This document shows positions 33,571 to 41,818 of a stretch of DNA of 41,819 nt, piece after piece. How positions within the stretch are numbered: the stretch's first letter is position 1; each line of letters opens with the position of its first letter. The notes under the pieces are model-generated. The model was not told the DNA's origin, made no database searches, and was given only the letters and a program-made list of their open reading frames with translations. The stretch is from contig NZ_JACJRJ010000051.1 in NCBI RefSeq assembly GCF_014697195.1, forward strand, positions 1 through 41,819. Reading direction: 5' to 3'. The DNA is from Cylindrospermum sp. FACHB-282 (GTDB lineage: Bacteria; Cyanobacteriota; Cyanobacteriia; Cyanobacteriales; Nostocaceae). Both the position numbers and the translations under genes were made by a program.

Positions 33571-34881
33571 TTACCTTTCTACTTCATTTACTGCTTTAGG
33601 AACTCCTGCTGTTAACACTTCATTTCCGTCAGGTGTAACTAACACATCATCCTCAATGCGAATCCCAATCCCCACCCAACGGGGGTCAATTTCTGGTTGA
33701 TCTTCTGCTGGTTTGGTATCTGGAACAATATAAAGTCCTGGTTCTATTGTCAGCACTTGGCCAGATTGCAAAAGTTGCGGTTTATCTTCACCATGTTGGT
33801 AAAGACCGACATCATGAACATCTAAACCTAACCAATGACTGGTACGGTGCATATAAAATGGTTTGTATTTTTCTTCTTCAATTAATTTGTCGATTTCTCC
33901 TTTGAGAATGCCAATTTCAACTAAGCCTTCTGTGAGGACGCGCACGGCTGTATCATGGGGTGCTGTAAAGGGGTTGCCTGGTTGCACTTGGGCGATCGCT
34001 TTTTCCTGGGCTTCTAAGACAATTTCATACAGAATCTTCTGCTCTGGGGTAAACTTACCATTGACGGGAAATGTCCGGGTAATATCGGAGTTGTAATAGC
34101 CGTAGGCACAACCTGCATCAATCAGCAGCAAGTCTTGATCCTGCATCTGGCAATTATTTTCGATGTAGTGCAGGACGCAGGCATTAGCACCAGCAGCCAC
34201 AATTGAAGGATAAGCTGGGCCCATGCCACCCCGCAGCCGAAAGATGTGTTCTATCTCCGCTTGAATTTCGTACTCATAACGTCCTGGTGCGGTGATTTTC
34301 AGGGCGTGATTGTGTGCTTCAGTAGCGATCGCCACCGCTTGCCGCATCAAGTCTAACTCAGCTTGGCTTTTAATCAGTCTCATGCTGTGCAATATGGGGC
34401 CAGTATCTTCAATGGCAATTGGCCCGGTACCGCGTTTGGGATAAGTCCGCAGTAAACCTTGGTAATGTCCCAGAATGTTGTCATTGAAAGGGCGATCGCG
34501 TCCCAAGTGATAGTAAATGCGATCGCACTTTTCCAAATACTGCGGCAACTTTTCATCCAACTCAGCAATCGGGTAAGCTGCATCTGCACCATAAATTTCC
34601 TTCGCTGCATCTACCCCACAGCGATAACCACTCCACACTTCCTTCTCTCTATCCTTCGGTTGGACAAACAGCACAAACCGATGTTCTGGGTGATGTGGGG
34701 CTAATACTGCCACTGTCTGGGGTTCGTTAAAGCCAGTCAGGTAGAAAAAATCGCTCTCTTGGCGATAAACATACTCGACATCGTTGTGCATCACTGCCAT
34801 TGGCGCACTGCGAAAAATGGCTGTACCATTGCCAATTTTTGCCATTAACTGCTCACGACGTTGCCGATATTCTGCTTGCAT
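33571..34881 (-). CDS. pepP: Xaa-Pro aminopeptidase (aminopeptidase P, M24B)
   Basis: 436 residues. Removes the N-terminal residue from peptides with proline in second place. The N-terminal AMP_N domain includes YVYRQESDFFYLTGF. The pita-bread catalytic domain shows the metal ligands in order: LIDAGCAYGYYNSDITRTFP (two Asp), HRTSHWLGLDVHD (His), LTIEPGLYI (Glu) and GIRIEDDVLVT (Glu). All are kept, so a two-metal active enzyme is expected in the cytoplasm. ATG start. Length matches the E. coli enzyme. Convergent with ftsH, sharing the palindrome between them. Identification is firm. Confidence 0.95.
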   Translation of the reverse strand: MQAEYRQRREQLMAKIGNGTAIFRSAPMAVMHNDVEYVYRQESDFFYLTGFNEPQTVAVLAPHHPEHRFVLFVQPKDREKEVWSGYRCGVDAAKEIYGADAAYPIAELDEKLPQYLEKCDRIYYHLGRDRPFNDNILGHYQGLLRTYPKRGTGPIAIEDTGPILHSMRLIKSQAELDLMRQAVAIATEAHNHALKITAPGRYEYEIQAEIEHIFRLRGGMGPAYPSIVAAGANACVLHYIENNCQMQDQDLLLIDAGCAYGYYNSDITRTFPVNGKFTPEQKILYEIVLEAQEKAIAQVQPGNPFTAPHDTAVRVLTEGLVEIGILKGEIDKLIEEEKYKPFYMHRTSHWLGLDVHDVGLYQHGEDKPQLLQSGQVLTIEPGLYIVPDTKPAEDQPEIDPRWVGIGIRIEDDVLVTPDGNEVLTAGVPKAVNEVER

Positions 34882-35054
34882 AGCTAATCTATTTTTGAAA
34901 CTATTGTGTTATTTTACACTTTTGCTCACTAGGGACTGCACAGATTATGTCTCTGAGTAGTTGCTAATTCTAAGTTATTCTAGCCAATATTTATTTCACC
35001 CCAAGTTATAAATTATTGCTCAAACATCACTTCTTTAAATTATAGGAAATCTTG

Positions 35055-36296
35055 ATGAAGCCAAATAATCGTTTAGATGCGCTCCTAGCCCTACGGGCTT
35101 TTGCTTGCTTAATGGTAGTGATTCTCCATAGTAATCCTCCTAGAAATTCGATTATTTATCGAGGTTATGATCTGAGTTGGCTAATATTTAGTCATGGCTG
35201 GGTAGCAGTTTGGATATTTTTTGTCCTTTCTGGTTACTTAATGGGGAAAGCCTTCTATGCCGAAAGATACACTGCTGACGTTCCAGGAGTTATCAACTTT
35301 TGGCGTAACCGTTTTGTCAGAATTGTTCCTCTTTATTATTTTTCTATATTAATTTTAACTATATTAGTTTACCCAAATTGGTTGAAAATAGAAAACTGGG
35401 GTTATTTATTGCGGCTCTTTACATTTACTTATGAGTTTTCAGTAACTTCTCAACCAGGAATGAATTTTAATGTTGTTTTTTGGTCGCTCTCCACTGAAGT
35501 TCAGTTTTATATTCTTGTCCCCTTTATCTTTAGCTACTTTAAACAGCGATTCTCACAACCTAGACAAATTTATATCGCCGGAATTTTAATATTCTTGCTG
35601 AGTCTTGCCATCCGTTTTATATTCTGGGTTTCCTTAAGAAGAGAGATTGGCGACCAATTTACCTATGTTGTCAAATATTGGTATACTCCACTTCTAACAA
35701 ATTTAGACCTATTATTGTGTGGCTTTTTAGTTAATCCTTGGCTGAAATATAAACCTTTTAAGTTAAAGCCAAAAGTTAATGATAAACTTTACAAAATATT
35801 TCATCTAGACAAAGTAAGCAAAAAGCACGTCGCCGTAATTCTCATTGTCATCCTATATTTATTCACAGCATATTACTCATATCATCAAGAACTAACAAAT
35901 TTACCAGAGCGTGCTGGTAAAGGGATTAGAACTGCAACAACATTTTTTATTCTGCCACCAGTCACGGCATTGATTACATCTTTTTTTGTTTGGGCATTTG
36001 AGTCAGACATTTATGATTCTTTAAGTAAAAATGAAAATCTATCATTTAGCACTATTTTGAGAAATCCCTTCAGAATACTCGAAGTATTTGGCAATATCTC
36101 TTATGGTGTTTACATCTGGCATAAGCCAATCATCGAAAATATTACACCAATTTTCACCTCAAATATCCCAATTGAAGCATTTTATGCCAGACTCACAGCA
36201 GCAATCATTTTATCAACCTTGCTAGCAACTGTTACCTATTACTTAGTTGAACTTCCATCTGCCGGGTGGAAGATTTATCAACGGACAGATCAATAG
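35055..36296 (+). CDS. Acyltransferase 3 family membrane protein
   Basis: 413 residues from the ATG at 35055; the frame opens with a TTG one codon earlier. A TAGGA about 9 bases upstream supports this start. About ten hydrophobic helices. Opening LDALLALRAFACLMVVILH contains the family's conserved arginine and histidine, and the second helix region has WVAVWIFFVLSGYLMGKAF, then FWRNRFVRIVPLYY. These are hallmarks of the OatA/NodX-type family, which acetylates or acylates sugars, lipids or peptidoglycan at the membrane. The C-terminal FGNISYGVYIWHKPII fits. Low GC compared with the neighbours. No partner genes nearby indicate the acceptor. Confidence 0.92.
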   Translation: MKPNNRLDALLALRAFACLMVVILHSNPPRNSIIYRGYDLSWLIFSHGWVAVWIFFVLSGYLMGKAFYAERYTADVPGVINFWRNRFVRIVPLYYFSILILTILVYPNWLKIENWGYLLRLFTFTYEFSVTSQPGMNFNVVFWSLSTEVQFYILVPFIFSYFKQRFSQPRQIYIAGILIFLLSLAIRFIFWVSLRREIGDQFTYVVKYWYTPLLTNLDLLLCGFLVNPWLKYKPFKLKPKVNDKLYKIFHLDKVSKKHVAVILIVILYLFTAYYSYHQELTNLPERAGKGIRTATTFFILPPVTALITSFFVWAFESDIYDSLSKNENLSFSTILRNPFRILEVFGNISYGVYIWHKPIIENITPIFTSNIPIEAFYARLTAAIILSTLLATVTYYLVELPSAGWKIYQRTDQ

Positions 36297-36642
36297 TCTA
36301 CAACCTTACAAAGGGCTGGGGAGCTTGAAACTGCCTCTGGAGATAGGGGAAATGGGAACTGGGGAAAGAGAAATTATTGCATAAGCATCTTTCAATTACA
36401 GCTTACCGCAAGAAATGCATTGACATACATAGAAGAGCAATCAAATATCTGCAAATACATTATCTAGCATTTAAAAAATATCATTGAACACAAATTATCA
36501 TTTGTCTGCAAAAAACGATATTTATTAAATAAAAATATTTGTGAAGAAAATGTAAAGCTCATATAAATGTTCTTTATTTACAGAATCTTCATAAACAAAT
36601 AAGTTAGAAAAATATAACAACCAGCCATAAAAAAAACACACC
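36297..36642. other. AT-rich intergenic region
   Basis: About 345 bases, very AT-rich in the second half, between the acyltransferase and the FG-GAP gene. It must carry the promoter of the latter. No terminator hairpin, RNA gene or repeat was recognised; a short minus-strand frame (36525-36710) looks random. Confidence 0.4.
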
Positions 36643-37893
36643 ATGATTGAAAGTAGAAATCTCTCCGGCTTATCTGTAAATACAAGCAGTTGGGCATCAG
36701 AGTCTCTCAACAGATCAGAAAGTTTGACAACTTCGCTTAATACTGCAAATTCTGATTCATATCTGGGAGTTAGGAGTTCGTCAGAGTCAACACAAACTAC
36801 ACAAACTAGTGCGTCAGACCAGTTACCAATAGAGGCAGAAAACAGTAATCCTAATCCTTACTTAGCTAGTGCAGCAGTTGCTCCTGACTTCAACGCTGAC
36901 GGCAAAATAGACAAACTTTGGGTTAATACTGAAACTGGTGAGATTGTGGTTCGGCTGATGGATGGTACAAAGACTCTTGAACAGGGTTCTTTGGGTCAAT
37001 ATGACTTAACTGCCTACGATTACAAAATTGCCGATTTCAACAATGATGGCAAGACCGACTTCTTATTACGCAATAAGACAACCGGTCAGAATAGTATTGT
37101 GCTAATGGATGGAGTTCGAGTTTCTAATGCGGCTTCTCTAGACAGAGTTGATCCCACTTGGACTGCTAGCATTGCCGATTTCAATGGCGATCGCAAAACT
37201 GATATCTTCTGGCATAATTCTGAAACTGGTGAGAATGCTATTTGGGAGATGGATGGCACAACAGTTCTGACTGCAAATGTACTAGAAACCACGGCCGTGG
37301 GGTTGGATGCCACCATTGTTGATTTCGACGGTAATGGCAATAGTGACATCTTCTGGCGCAATGAGACAACCGGCGAGAACAGCGTTTGGTTTATGGATGG
37401 CACCCAAGTTAGTAACTATGCGCTGCAAACACAAGATGCATCCTGGACTTATAAGCTTGGCGATTTCAATGGCGACTACCGGACTGACATTTTGTGGAGT
37501 AACTCACAAACCGGTGAGAACAAAATTTGGAACATGAATGGCATCTTCGTCACAGAGGGTAGTCTACAAACCCTTGACTCAACCTGGACATCCAGCATTG
37601 GTGATTTCAACGGCGATGGCAAAACTGACATCTTCTGGCACAATACAACCAGCGGCGAGAACACTGCTTGGTTAATGGATGGCATCACCGTTAGTTCTGA
37701 AGCTTTCCTCCCCAGCAATAGCGCTTCCCTCACACCATCATTTGGCGATTTCAATAATGATGGCAAAACCGATATCTACTGGCGTGATCAGGAAACAGGT
37801 GCTGACACCATCTGGACGATGGATGGCACAAAAGCAACTGAAACTGTCGTATCTGATGCAGATAAACTGACCTCAGAATGGTACACAGCCTAA
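36643..37893 (+). CDS. FG-GAP/VCBS-like calcium-binding repeat protein, seven repeats
   Basis: 416 residues. After a Ser/Thr-rich start (about 1-75), seven repeats of about 45 residues follow. Each has a calcium-loop-like D-F-N-x-D-G-K-T-D-I followed by a W/R-N-x-x-T-G-E-N strand and an M-D-G-T turn: ADFNNDGKTDF, ADFNGDRKTDI, VDFDGNGNSDI, GDFNGDYRTDI, GDFNGDGKTDI and GDFNNDGKTDI, plus a weaker first copy PDFNADGKIDK. This should be a beta-propeller or beta-solenoid surface protein. No N-terminal signal peptide is seen; export by a type I system or another leaderless route is possible. No ribosome site is obvious at the ATG. Likely extracellular, with unknown ligand. Confidence 0.88.
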   Translation: MIESRNLSGLSVNTSSWASESLNRSESLTTSLNTANSDSYLGVRSSSESTQTTQTSASDQLPIEAENSNPNPYLASAAVAPDFNADGKIDKLWVNTETGEIVVRLMDGTKTLEQGSLGQYDLTAYDYKIADFNNDGKTDFLLRNKTTGQNSIVLMDGVRVSNAASLDRVDPTWTASIADFNGDRKTDIFWHNSETGENAIWEMDGTTVLTANVLETTAVGLDATIVDFDGNGNSDIFWRNETTGENSVWFMDGTQVSNYALQTQDASWTYKLGDFNGDYRTDILWSNSQTGENKIWNMNGIFVTEGSLQTLDSTWTSSIGDFNGDGKTDIFWHNTTSGENTAWLMDGITVSSEAFLPSNSASLTPSFGDFNNDGKTDIYWRDQETGADTIWTMDGTKATETVVSDADKLTSEWYTA

Positions 37894-37958
37894 GACTTAG
37901 AGGTTTAGCAGTGTTTGGGTTGTAGCACCGTTTCCACCCAAGCTATTAATATTTGTGG

Positions 37959-38009
37959 CGTTGCTGAATATGGGGATGAACCAGTTCTAAATCCCGGAAA
38001 TCAGCAACG
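37959..38009. repeat. Short inverted repeat, possible mobile element remnant
   Basis: cgttgctga (37959-37967) and tcagcaacg (38001-38009) are exact reverse complements 33 bases apart, in the gap between convergent genes. It may be a decayed insertion-sequence end or a weak bidirectional terminator. The plus-strand frame over it (37915-38133) is not credible. Confidence 0.4.
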
Positions 38010-38104
38010 TTTCCTCATAAAAAAACACTTTTTGATGGGGAAATTATCCTTTACATCATTCACTAAACTGGGTGAAGCGATATGCATCACCCACCTCAAA
38101 AACC

Positions 38105-38872
38105 TTAAAACTTATAACTCAAAATCTGAATAGCCGCATTTTCGGGCAAATTATTTGAGGTAATAGAAATACTGTCACTATTGCTACGACGAACATTTAC
38201 GTCCGGCATCAAAGAGAGAAACTCATCCACTGGGGAAATATCGCACGCAGCCGTATCAGCAGCCTGTGTCCGGTAATGCGTGGGAATCACCAGTTTGGGA
38301 TTTAAAACTGCGATCGCCTGTTTTGCTTCCTGGGCATTGTAAGCCTTAGCACTACCGCCCACGGGAATCAATGCCACATCAGGACGCCCCATCAGGATTT
38401 TTTGCTCAAGAGAAATCGGTGCAGCGGCTCCCCCTAAATGTAGGATACTAATACCCCCTTGTTTCCATGCCCAAGTGATATTTTTACCAAACTGCTTGCC
38501 ATTTTTGCGATCGTGGTCTGTAGCAATTCCCTGGAACTTAATACCCTGGAACTCATAAACTCCCGGTTCATAGACTAGCTTTGGATTCCCCGGTAGTTCT
38601 TCCACTGCGCCTTCATCCAGTAGTTGACTGCTAATCAGTACTAAATCTGCCACAACTTTTGGTGGACGATATCCAGCAGTGCAGCCAATCGGCCGAAAGG
38701 GATTAACAAGAATTTTTGCACCGCCACCAGTAAACAGAAAGCAAGTATGACCCAACCACTGAACCGATAAACCGCTAGATTGTGCATCAGCTTGAAATCC
38801 AGAACCCAAGTTAGTAACCAAAGCTGTTGCTAAACCCGCCCCAGCATAGCCCATCAACTGTCGTCGTTTCAT
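38105..38872 (-). CDS. Exported MBL-fold (UlaG-like) protein without the HxHxDH motif
   Basis: 255 residues. The N-terminus MKRRQLMGYAGAGLATALVTNL is a signal sequence with twin arginines (Tat-like), probably cleaved after ADA. The domain starts SVQWLGHTCFLFTGGGAKILVNPF, typical of UlaG-like metallo-hydrolases. At the place of the metal motif it reads LVLISSQLLDEGAVEEL instead of a THxHxDH pattern, so most ligands are lost. Later fold elements remain: GIATDHDRKNG, ISILHLGG, ALIPVGG and VIPTHYRT. It could be a non-catalytic binding protein. It starts 3 bases after the trpG stop, so the two are probably translationally coupled. Function unknown. Confidence 0.83.
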   Translation of the reverse strand: MKRRQLMGYAGAGLATALVTNLGSGFQADAQSSGLSVQWLGHTCFLFTGGGAKILVNPFRPIGCTAGYRPPKVVADLVLISSQLLDEGAVEELPGNPKLVYEPGVYEFQGIKFQGIATDHDRKNGKQFGKNITWAWKQGGISILHLGGAAAPISLEQKILMGRPDVALIPVGGSAKAYNAQEAKQAIAVLNPKLVIPTHYRTQAADTAACDISPVDEFLSLMPDVNVRRSNSDSISITSNNLPENAAIQILSYKF

Positions 38873-38875
38873 TCA

Positions 38876-39475
38876 CTACACTCTCGACTGTAATTGTTCC
38901 AGAAAATTTCGCATTAACTGCTTTCCCGAAGATGTCAGGACACTCTCTGGATGAAACTGGACGCCCTGAATGTGAGGATAGTTCCGGTGTCGGACTCCCA
39001 TAATGGTGCCATCATCAACCCAAGCGGTGATTTCCAATACTTCGGGGCAAGTCTCGCGGTCAATCACCAGACTATGATATCTGGTTGCAGTCATAGGATT
39101 TTCTAATCCTTGAAAAACCCCAACCCCACTGTGAGACACCAGAGAAGTTTTGCCATGCATCAACTCTGGAGCAGAGACAATTTTACCACCGAACACTTGA
39201 CCAATACTTTGATGACCTAAACAAACACCCAAAATTGGCAATTCTTGTCCTAACCTGGCAATTAAATCTAGAGAAATTCCCGCATCTTCCGGGCGACCAG
39301 GCCCTGGAGAAATGACTACCACATCAGGATTTAATGCCCGAATCTCATCTACGGTAATCTTATCGTTACGAAAAACCCTAAGATCAGATGCGACTGGAAA
39401 CTCTGCGGCTAGTTCTCCCAAATACTGCACTAAATTATATGTAAAGCTGTCGTAATTATCGATGACTATAATCAT
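38876..39475 (-). CDS. trpG: Anthranilate/aminodeoxychorismate synthase glutamine amidotransferase subunit
   Basis: 199 residues from the ATG at 39475, preferred to the TTG at 39493 because [12 protein letters not shown] is the normal N-terminus and an AGG precedes it. Class I glutamine amidotransferase: [11 protein letters not shown] forms the oxyanion region, the catalytic cysteine is Cys85 in LGVCLGHQ, and His175/Glu177 are in VQFHPES. It supplies ammonia to TrpE (tryptophan) or PabB (folate); many cyanobacteria use one subunit for both. The partner gene is not in the window. Upstream is a structured intergenic region, downstream the MBL-like gene. Confidence 0.95.
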   Translation of the reverse strand: MIIVIDNYDSFTYNLVQYLGELAAEFPVASDLRVFRNDKITVDEIRALNPDVVVISPGPGRPEDAGISLDLIARLGQELPILGVCLGHQSIGQVFGGKIVSAPELMHGKTSLVSHSGVGVFQGLENPMTATRYHSLVIDRETCPEVLEITAWVDDGTIMGVRHRNYPHIQGVQFHPESVLTSSGKQLMRNFLEQLQSRV

Positions 39476-39604
39476 AAAAAACCTAATTTTCAATACTTTT
39501 CTGATGATAATTTAGCTATTTTTCTTAACTTTCTAGTCATTATCCGAGGAATATAATCACAATTTTCACCAGACTTACTAATAGCTATAAACTTGGATTT
39601 TTAC

Positions 39605-39840
39605 CCATACCTAAAGGCAGGGGATTGTTTTCCTCTGAGGGGCTAACGAATGGAAGCAGACACTGCGAAGTTAGGCTTGAAGACAAAACCTCAAACCAAT
39701 TGGCGAAGCCATAGCGCTGACTACAATAGTGTCCATGTATCGCAGATACTTTCTACGTATTTTATGGAGTCAACTCTATCTAAACGGCGATTAAAATCAC
39801 CTATGTCCTGATCCCCATGTCTAAAGCCCTTTTTTCTACA
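39605..39840 (+). ncRNA. Candidate stand-alone structured RNA, HEARO/IscB omega-RNA-like
   Basis: The gap between dgkA and trpG holds about 235 bases unlike its surroundings. Stems seen: cagggga (39618-39624) with ttcctctg's tcctctg (39631-39637); gacact (39659-39664) with agtgtc (39728-39733), closing a 60-base domain that contains ggctt/aagcc (39674-39678, 39706-39710) or the local ggcgaagcc hairpin; and aaagcc (39823-39828) with ggcttt (39841-39846) around six T. The string taacgaatggaagcagacact resembles, from memory, the HEARO RNA consensus that accompanies IscB/IsrB nucleases. No IscB/IsrB ORF follows, so it would be an orphan or decayed copy. Ends are approximate. Confidence 0.5.
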
Positions 39841-39868
39841 GGCTTTGATTTTCAGTCACAAACCGTAT

Positions 39869-40324
39869 CTAGAAAGCAGAAATAATTAACGCTACTAGAG
39901 GGGGGAGTAAGAGAATAGCAGCTACCAGCAACGCTACCAAAGCAGAAACAAGTACGGCACCAGCAGCACAGTCTTTGGCAATTTTTGCCAAATCGTGGTA
40001 AGTTTGCTTAACCGTTAAGTCCACAAGGGACTCGATAGCAGTATTCAGTAACTCCAAAGCTAAAACTAAACCACTAGTTATACCAATTACGGCTATTTCC
40101 ACTGCTTGCAGTTGCAAAAAAACGCTTAAGCCAATGGCCAAAGTACAGACGCTTACGTGGATGCGAAAGTTGCGTTGAGTCTGAAAACTATAGCTAATTC
40201 CAGCCCAGGCATACTTAAAACTAACGAATAAATTAGAGGCAACTTGCCAGGAAAGCTCCCGTTCATTGGTCACAAGCGTTGATAAGCTCTTTGACATTGG
40301 TGGAGGCGAAACTTTTGGGGACAT
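39869..40324 (-). CDS. dgkA: Diacylglycerol/undecaprenol kinase family membrane protein
   Basis: 151 residues. DgkA-type enzymes phosphorylate diacylglycerol, or in many bacteria undecaprenol, at the membrane. The N-terminal ~30 residues are polar; then SFKYAWAGISYSFQTQRNFRIH carries the family's amphipathic entry, followed by three hydrophobic helices. The catalytic signature ELLNTAIESLVDL (Glu91 and Glu98 among others) and AKDCAAGAVL (Lys117, Asp118) are intact. ATG start. It lies 160 bases after ybeY on the same strand, an arrangement I recall in other bacteria, and upstream of the structured RNA region. Lipid preference is not readable. Confidence 0.93.
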   Translation of the reverse strand: MSPKVSPPPMSKSLSTLVTNERELSWQVASNLFVSFKYAWAGISYSFQTQRNFRIHVSVCTLAIGLSVFLQLQAVEIAVIGITSGLVLALELLNTAIESLVDLTVKQTYHDLAKIAKDCAAGAVLVSALVALLVAAILLLPPLVALIISAF

Positions 40325-40484
40325 AGGCTTAAAAATACAAAAACAGAGTAGGGAAGGTGGGAGTCTTCGCCGATTTTAATGGCGCGATCAACTTCAAGGC
40401 AATTTTAGGCAATTTTTTTACGGAAGCATTATGCATTATAAAAATATCACCCAAGATTAATACTTGCAGACGCGCGCACAACTA

Positions 40485-41018
40485 CTATTCTATGTCAATA
40501 GTAATACCTATTGAGTACAGCAATACCACTTGTTGTTTTAACATTTGCATCAGACTTTCTTCATCAGGATGATCCCAGCCCAAAAGATGCAATAAGCCAT
40601 GAGCAGTTAACCAGGCTAACTCGGTTGTCAAACTATGACCCTGCTGATCAGCTTGGCGTTGTGCTGTATTTATAGACACAATAATGTCGCCTAAATACAA
40701 AGGTAATGAGGCTAGCATTTCCTCGCTTTGCGGCAAGTCTGCTTCTAAGGCTGCAAAGGCTAAAACGTCTGTCGGCTGATTCTTTTGGCGATACTGGGCA
40801 TTCAGTGCCTGAATTTCCAAATCGTCTGTTAAACGCAGCCCTATTTCGTAACTTGGCGCTGGTGGAAGATGAGAATTAAGCATTTCCAACCAGCCATGAA
40901 ACCAGTTTTCCCAGGTAGCGGGAGCAACTTGGGACTCTGAGTAACCCATATTCACTGCTTCAGATGGGGATGACTCGGAAAAACAATCCTCCACATATAG
41001 TTCGACTCTCAGGGGCAC
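40485..41018 (-). CDS. ybeY: Endoribonuclease YbeY (rRNA maturation)
   Basis: 177 residues. Single-strand-specific RNase for 16S rRNA 3'-end maturation and ribosome quality control. The zinc motif HGLLHLLGWDH gives His140, His144 and His150. The preceding region (NAQYRQKNQPTDVLAFA, then LGDIIVSINTA) is typical. The start is a GTG at 41018 with AGGAG 7 bases upstream; the next ATG lies 23 residues in and would cut the fold. It is 33 bases downstream of the DUF3285-like gene, so probably the same transcript. Identification is firm. Confidence 0.95.
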   Translation of the reverse strand: MPLRVELYVEDCFSESSPSEAVNMGYSESQVAPATWENWFHGWLEMLNSHLPPAPSYEIGLRLTDDLEIQALNAQYRQKNQPTDVLAFAALEADLPQSEEMLASLPLYLGDIIVSINTAQRQADQQGHSLTTELAWLTAHGLLHLLGWDHPDEESLMQMLKQQVVLLYSIGITIDIE

Positions 41019-41050
41019 AAAGTCTCCTAGGCTGAGATGATAGTTTGTCG

Positions 41051-41206
41051 TTAGCGAGTTAGATAAGCAAGACCAATGAGGGCGGCTAAAAGCCCTACAG
41101 CAGTCATTGCAAAATGTTTCAAGGAAGTGCCACCTTTCCTCACCATGTTTCGCATGGCAAGTTTCACGTAGCTAGGTTGAGGTTCTGTTGAAGGAGAGGT
41201 GCTCAT
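41051..41206 (-). CDS. Small cyanobacterial membrane protein, DUF3285-like
   Basis: 51 residues, ATG to TAA. Reads MSTSPSTEPQPSYVKLAMRN, continues with the basic MVRKGGTSLKHF, and ends with one hydrophobic helix AMTAVGLLAALIGLAYL capped by TR. It has the size and layout of the cyanobacteria-only DUF3285 family as I recall it. No strong ribosome site. The stop is 33 bases before the ybeY start on the same strand, so the two probably form an operon (then dgkA). A single-pass membrane peptide with a positively charged face towards the cytoplasm; function unknown. Confidence 0.75.
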   Translation of the reverse strand: MSTSPSTEPQPSYVKLAMRNMVRKGGTSLKHFAMTAVGLLAALIGLAYLTR

Positions 41207-41311
41207 GATTGTTTGAACATATACTCTTTTATAACTTTAACAGCTAGCTCCGGGTAGAGTTGCGATTGCCTGATAAAGGAGCGCACCCTGCACCGGGTGA
41301 ATCTCCAATCT

Positions 41312-41342
41312 TTGACCTCTCCCCGGTCTAAAGACACGGGGA
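41312..41342 (-). ncRNA. Predicted 3' end of TnpB guide RNA (right end of copy B)
   Basis: Reverse reading gives the same hairpin as copy A: tccccg with cgggga (41337-41342 and 41320-41325 on the plus strand), gtc/gac and a ttta loop, then gaggtcaa ending at 41312. Beyond this (41311 downwards: agattggagattcacc) the flank differs fully from copy A, so this is the element boundary and the predicted guide start. Confidence 0.6.
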
Positions 41343-41344
41343 TT

Positions 41345-41818
41345 CTAAACTGATGCTACGTCGTAGGCTGAAGCCGTACCACTTCGCTTTTTAGTTTTGG
41401 TTTCCCAGATACGAAATCTGGTAGCAAGGGTCAAAACTTGCCTACAGACCTTGACTAGGACGAGTCCTAATTGTGTCTCTACTTTGCGAAGTATATTCGC
41501 TGCACCATTTAAATCAGCGTTAATAAATAGTCCTTTTCCTGTGCGGAACATACCGCGGTTTACTCGTTTTCCACTTGGTTTCCACCCTTCAGGTTTTGCG
41601 CCGAAAGTAGGTAGAAAATCACCATCTAGAAAACTAGTTTTACTGGTATAGGATTCTTCGGCCTCTACAAATTTGATGCCGTGGTACTCGCATAACTGTT
41701 TAACTCGTTTTTTGAGTTTGGCGGTTGGTATCTGCACAAATGATTGCGTTGTTCTACCTAACTGCGCTTCTTGTCTTTGTCCCTGATTCCACCCAAATAC
41801 CACTACACCAATTTGATG
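41345..41818 (-). CDS. tnpB: TnpB (IS200/IS605 family) C-terminal part, copy B, cut by the window edge
   Basis: Last 157 codons of a tnpB gene whose start lies beyond the window. Same motifs as copy A: EESYTSKTS with the RuvC Glu, GKRVNRG, and the final NADLNGAANIL with Asp; no CxxC pairs. It differs from copy A at scattered positions (KKRVK, EAEES, RGMFRTGKGLF, SGTASAYD), so the two are older duplicates and not the same locus read twice. The cut is at the same base as in copy A, which suggests an assembly break where the copies become identical. Confidence 0.88.
   Translation of the reverse strand, partial: HQIGVVVFGWNQGQRQEAQLGRTTQSFVQIPTAKLKKRVKQLCEYHGIKFVEAEESYTSKTSFLDGDFLPTFGAKPEGWKPSGKRVNRGMFRTGKGLFINADLNGAANILRKVETQLGLVLVKVCRQVLTLATRFRIWETKTKKRSGTASAYDVASV

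Noticed and set aside
36525-36710. 61-codon minus-strand frame before the FG-GAP gene
   Set aside because: Overlaps the FG-GAP start antisense, AT-rich and without a ribosome site.
37915-38133. 72-codon frame over the 37959-38009 inverted repeat
   Set aside because: No ribosome site, overlaps the end of the MBL-like gene, and has no domain; probably non-coding.
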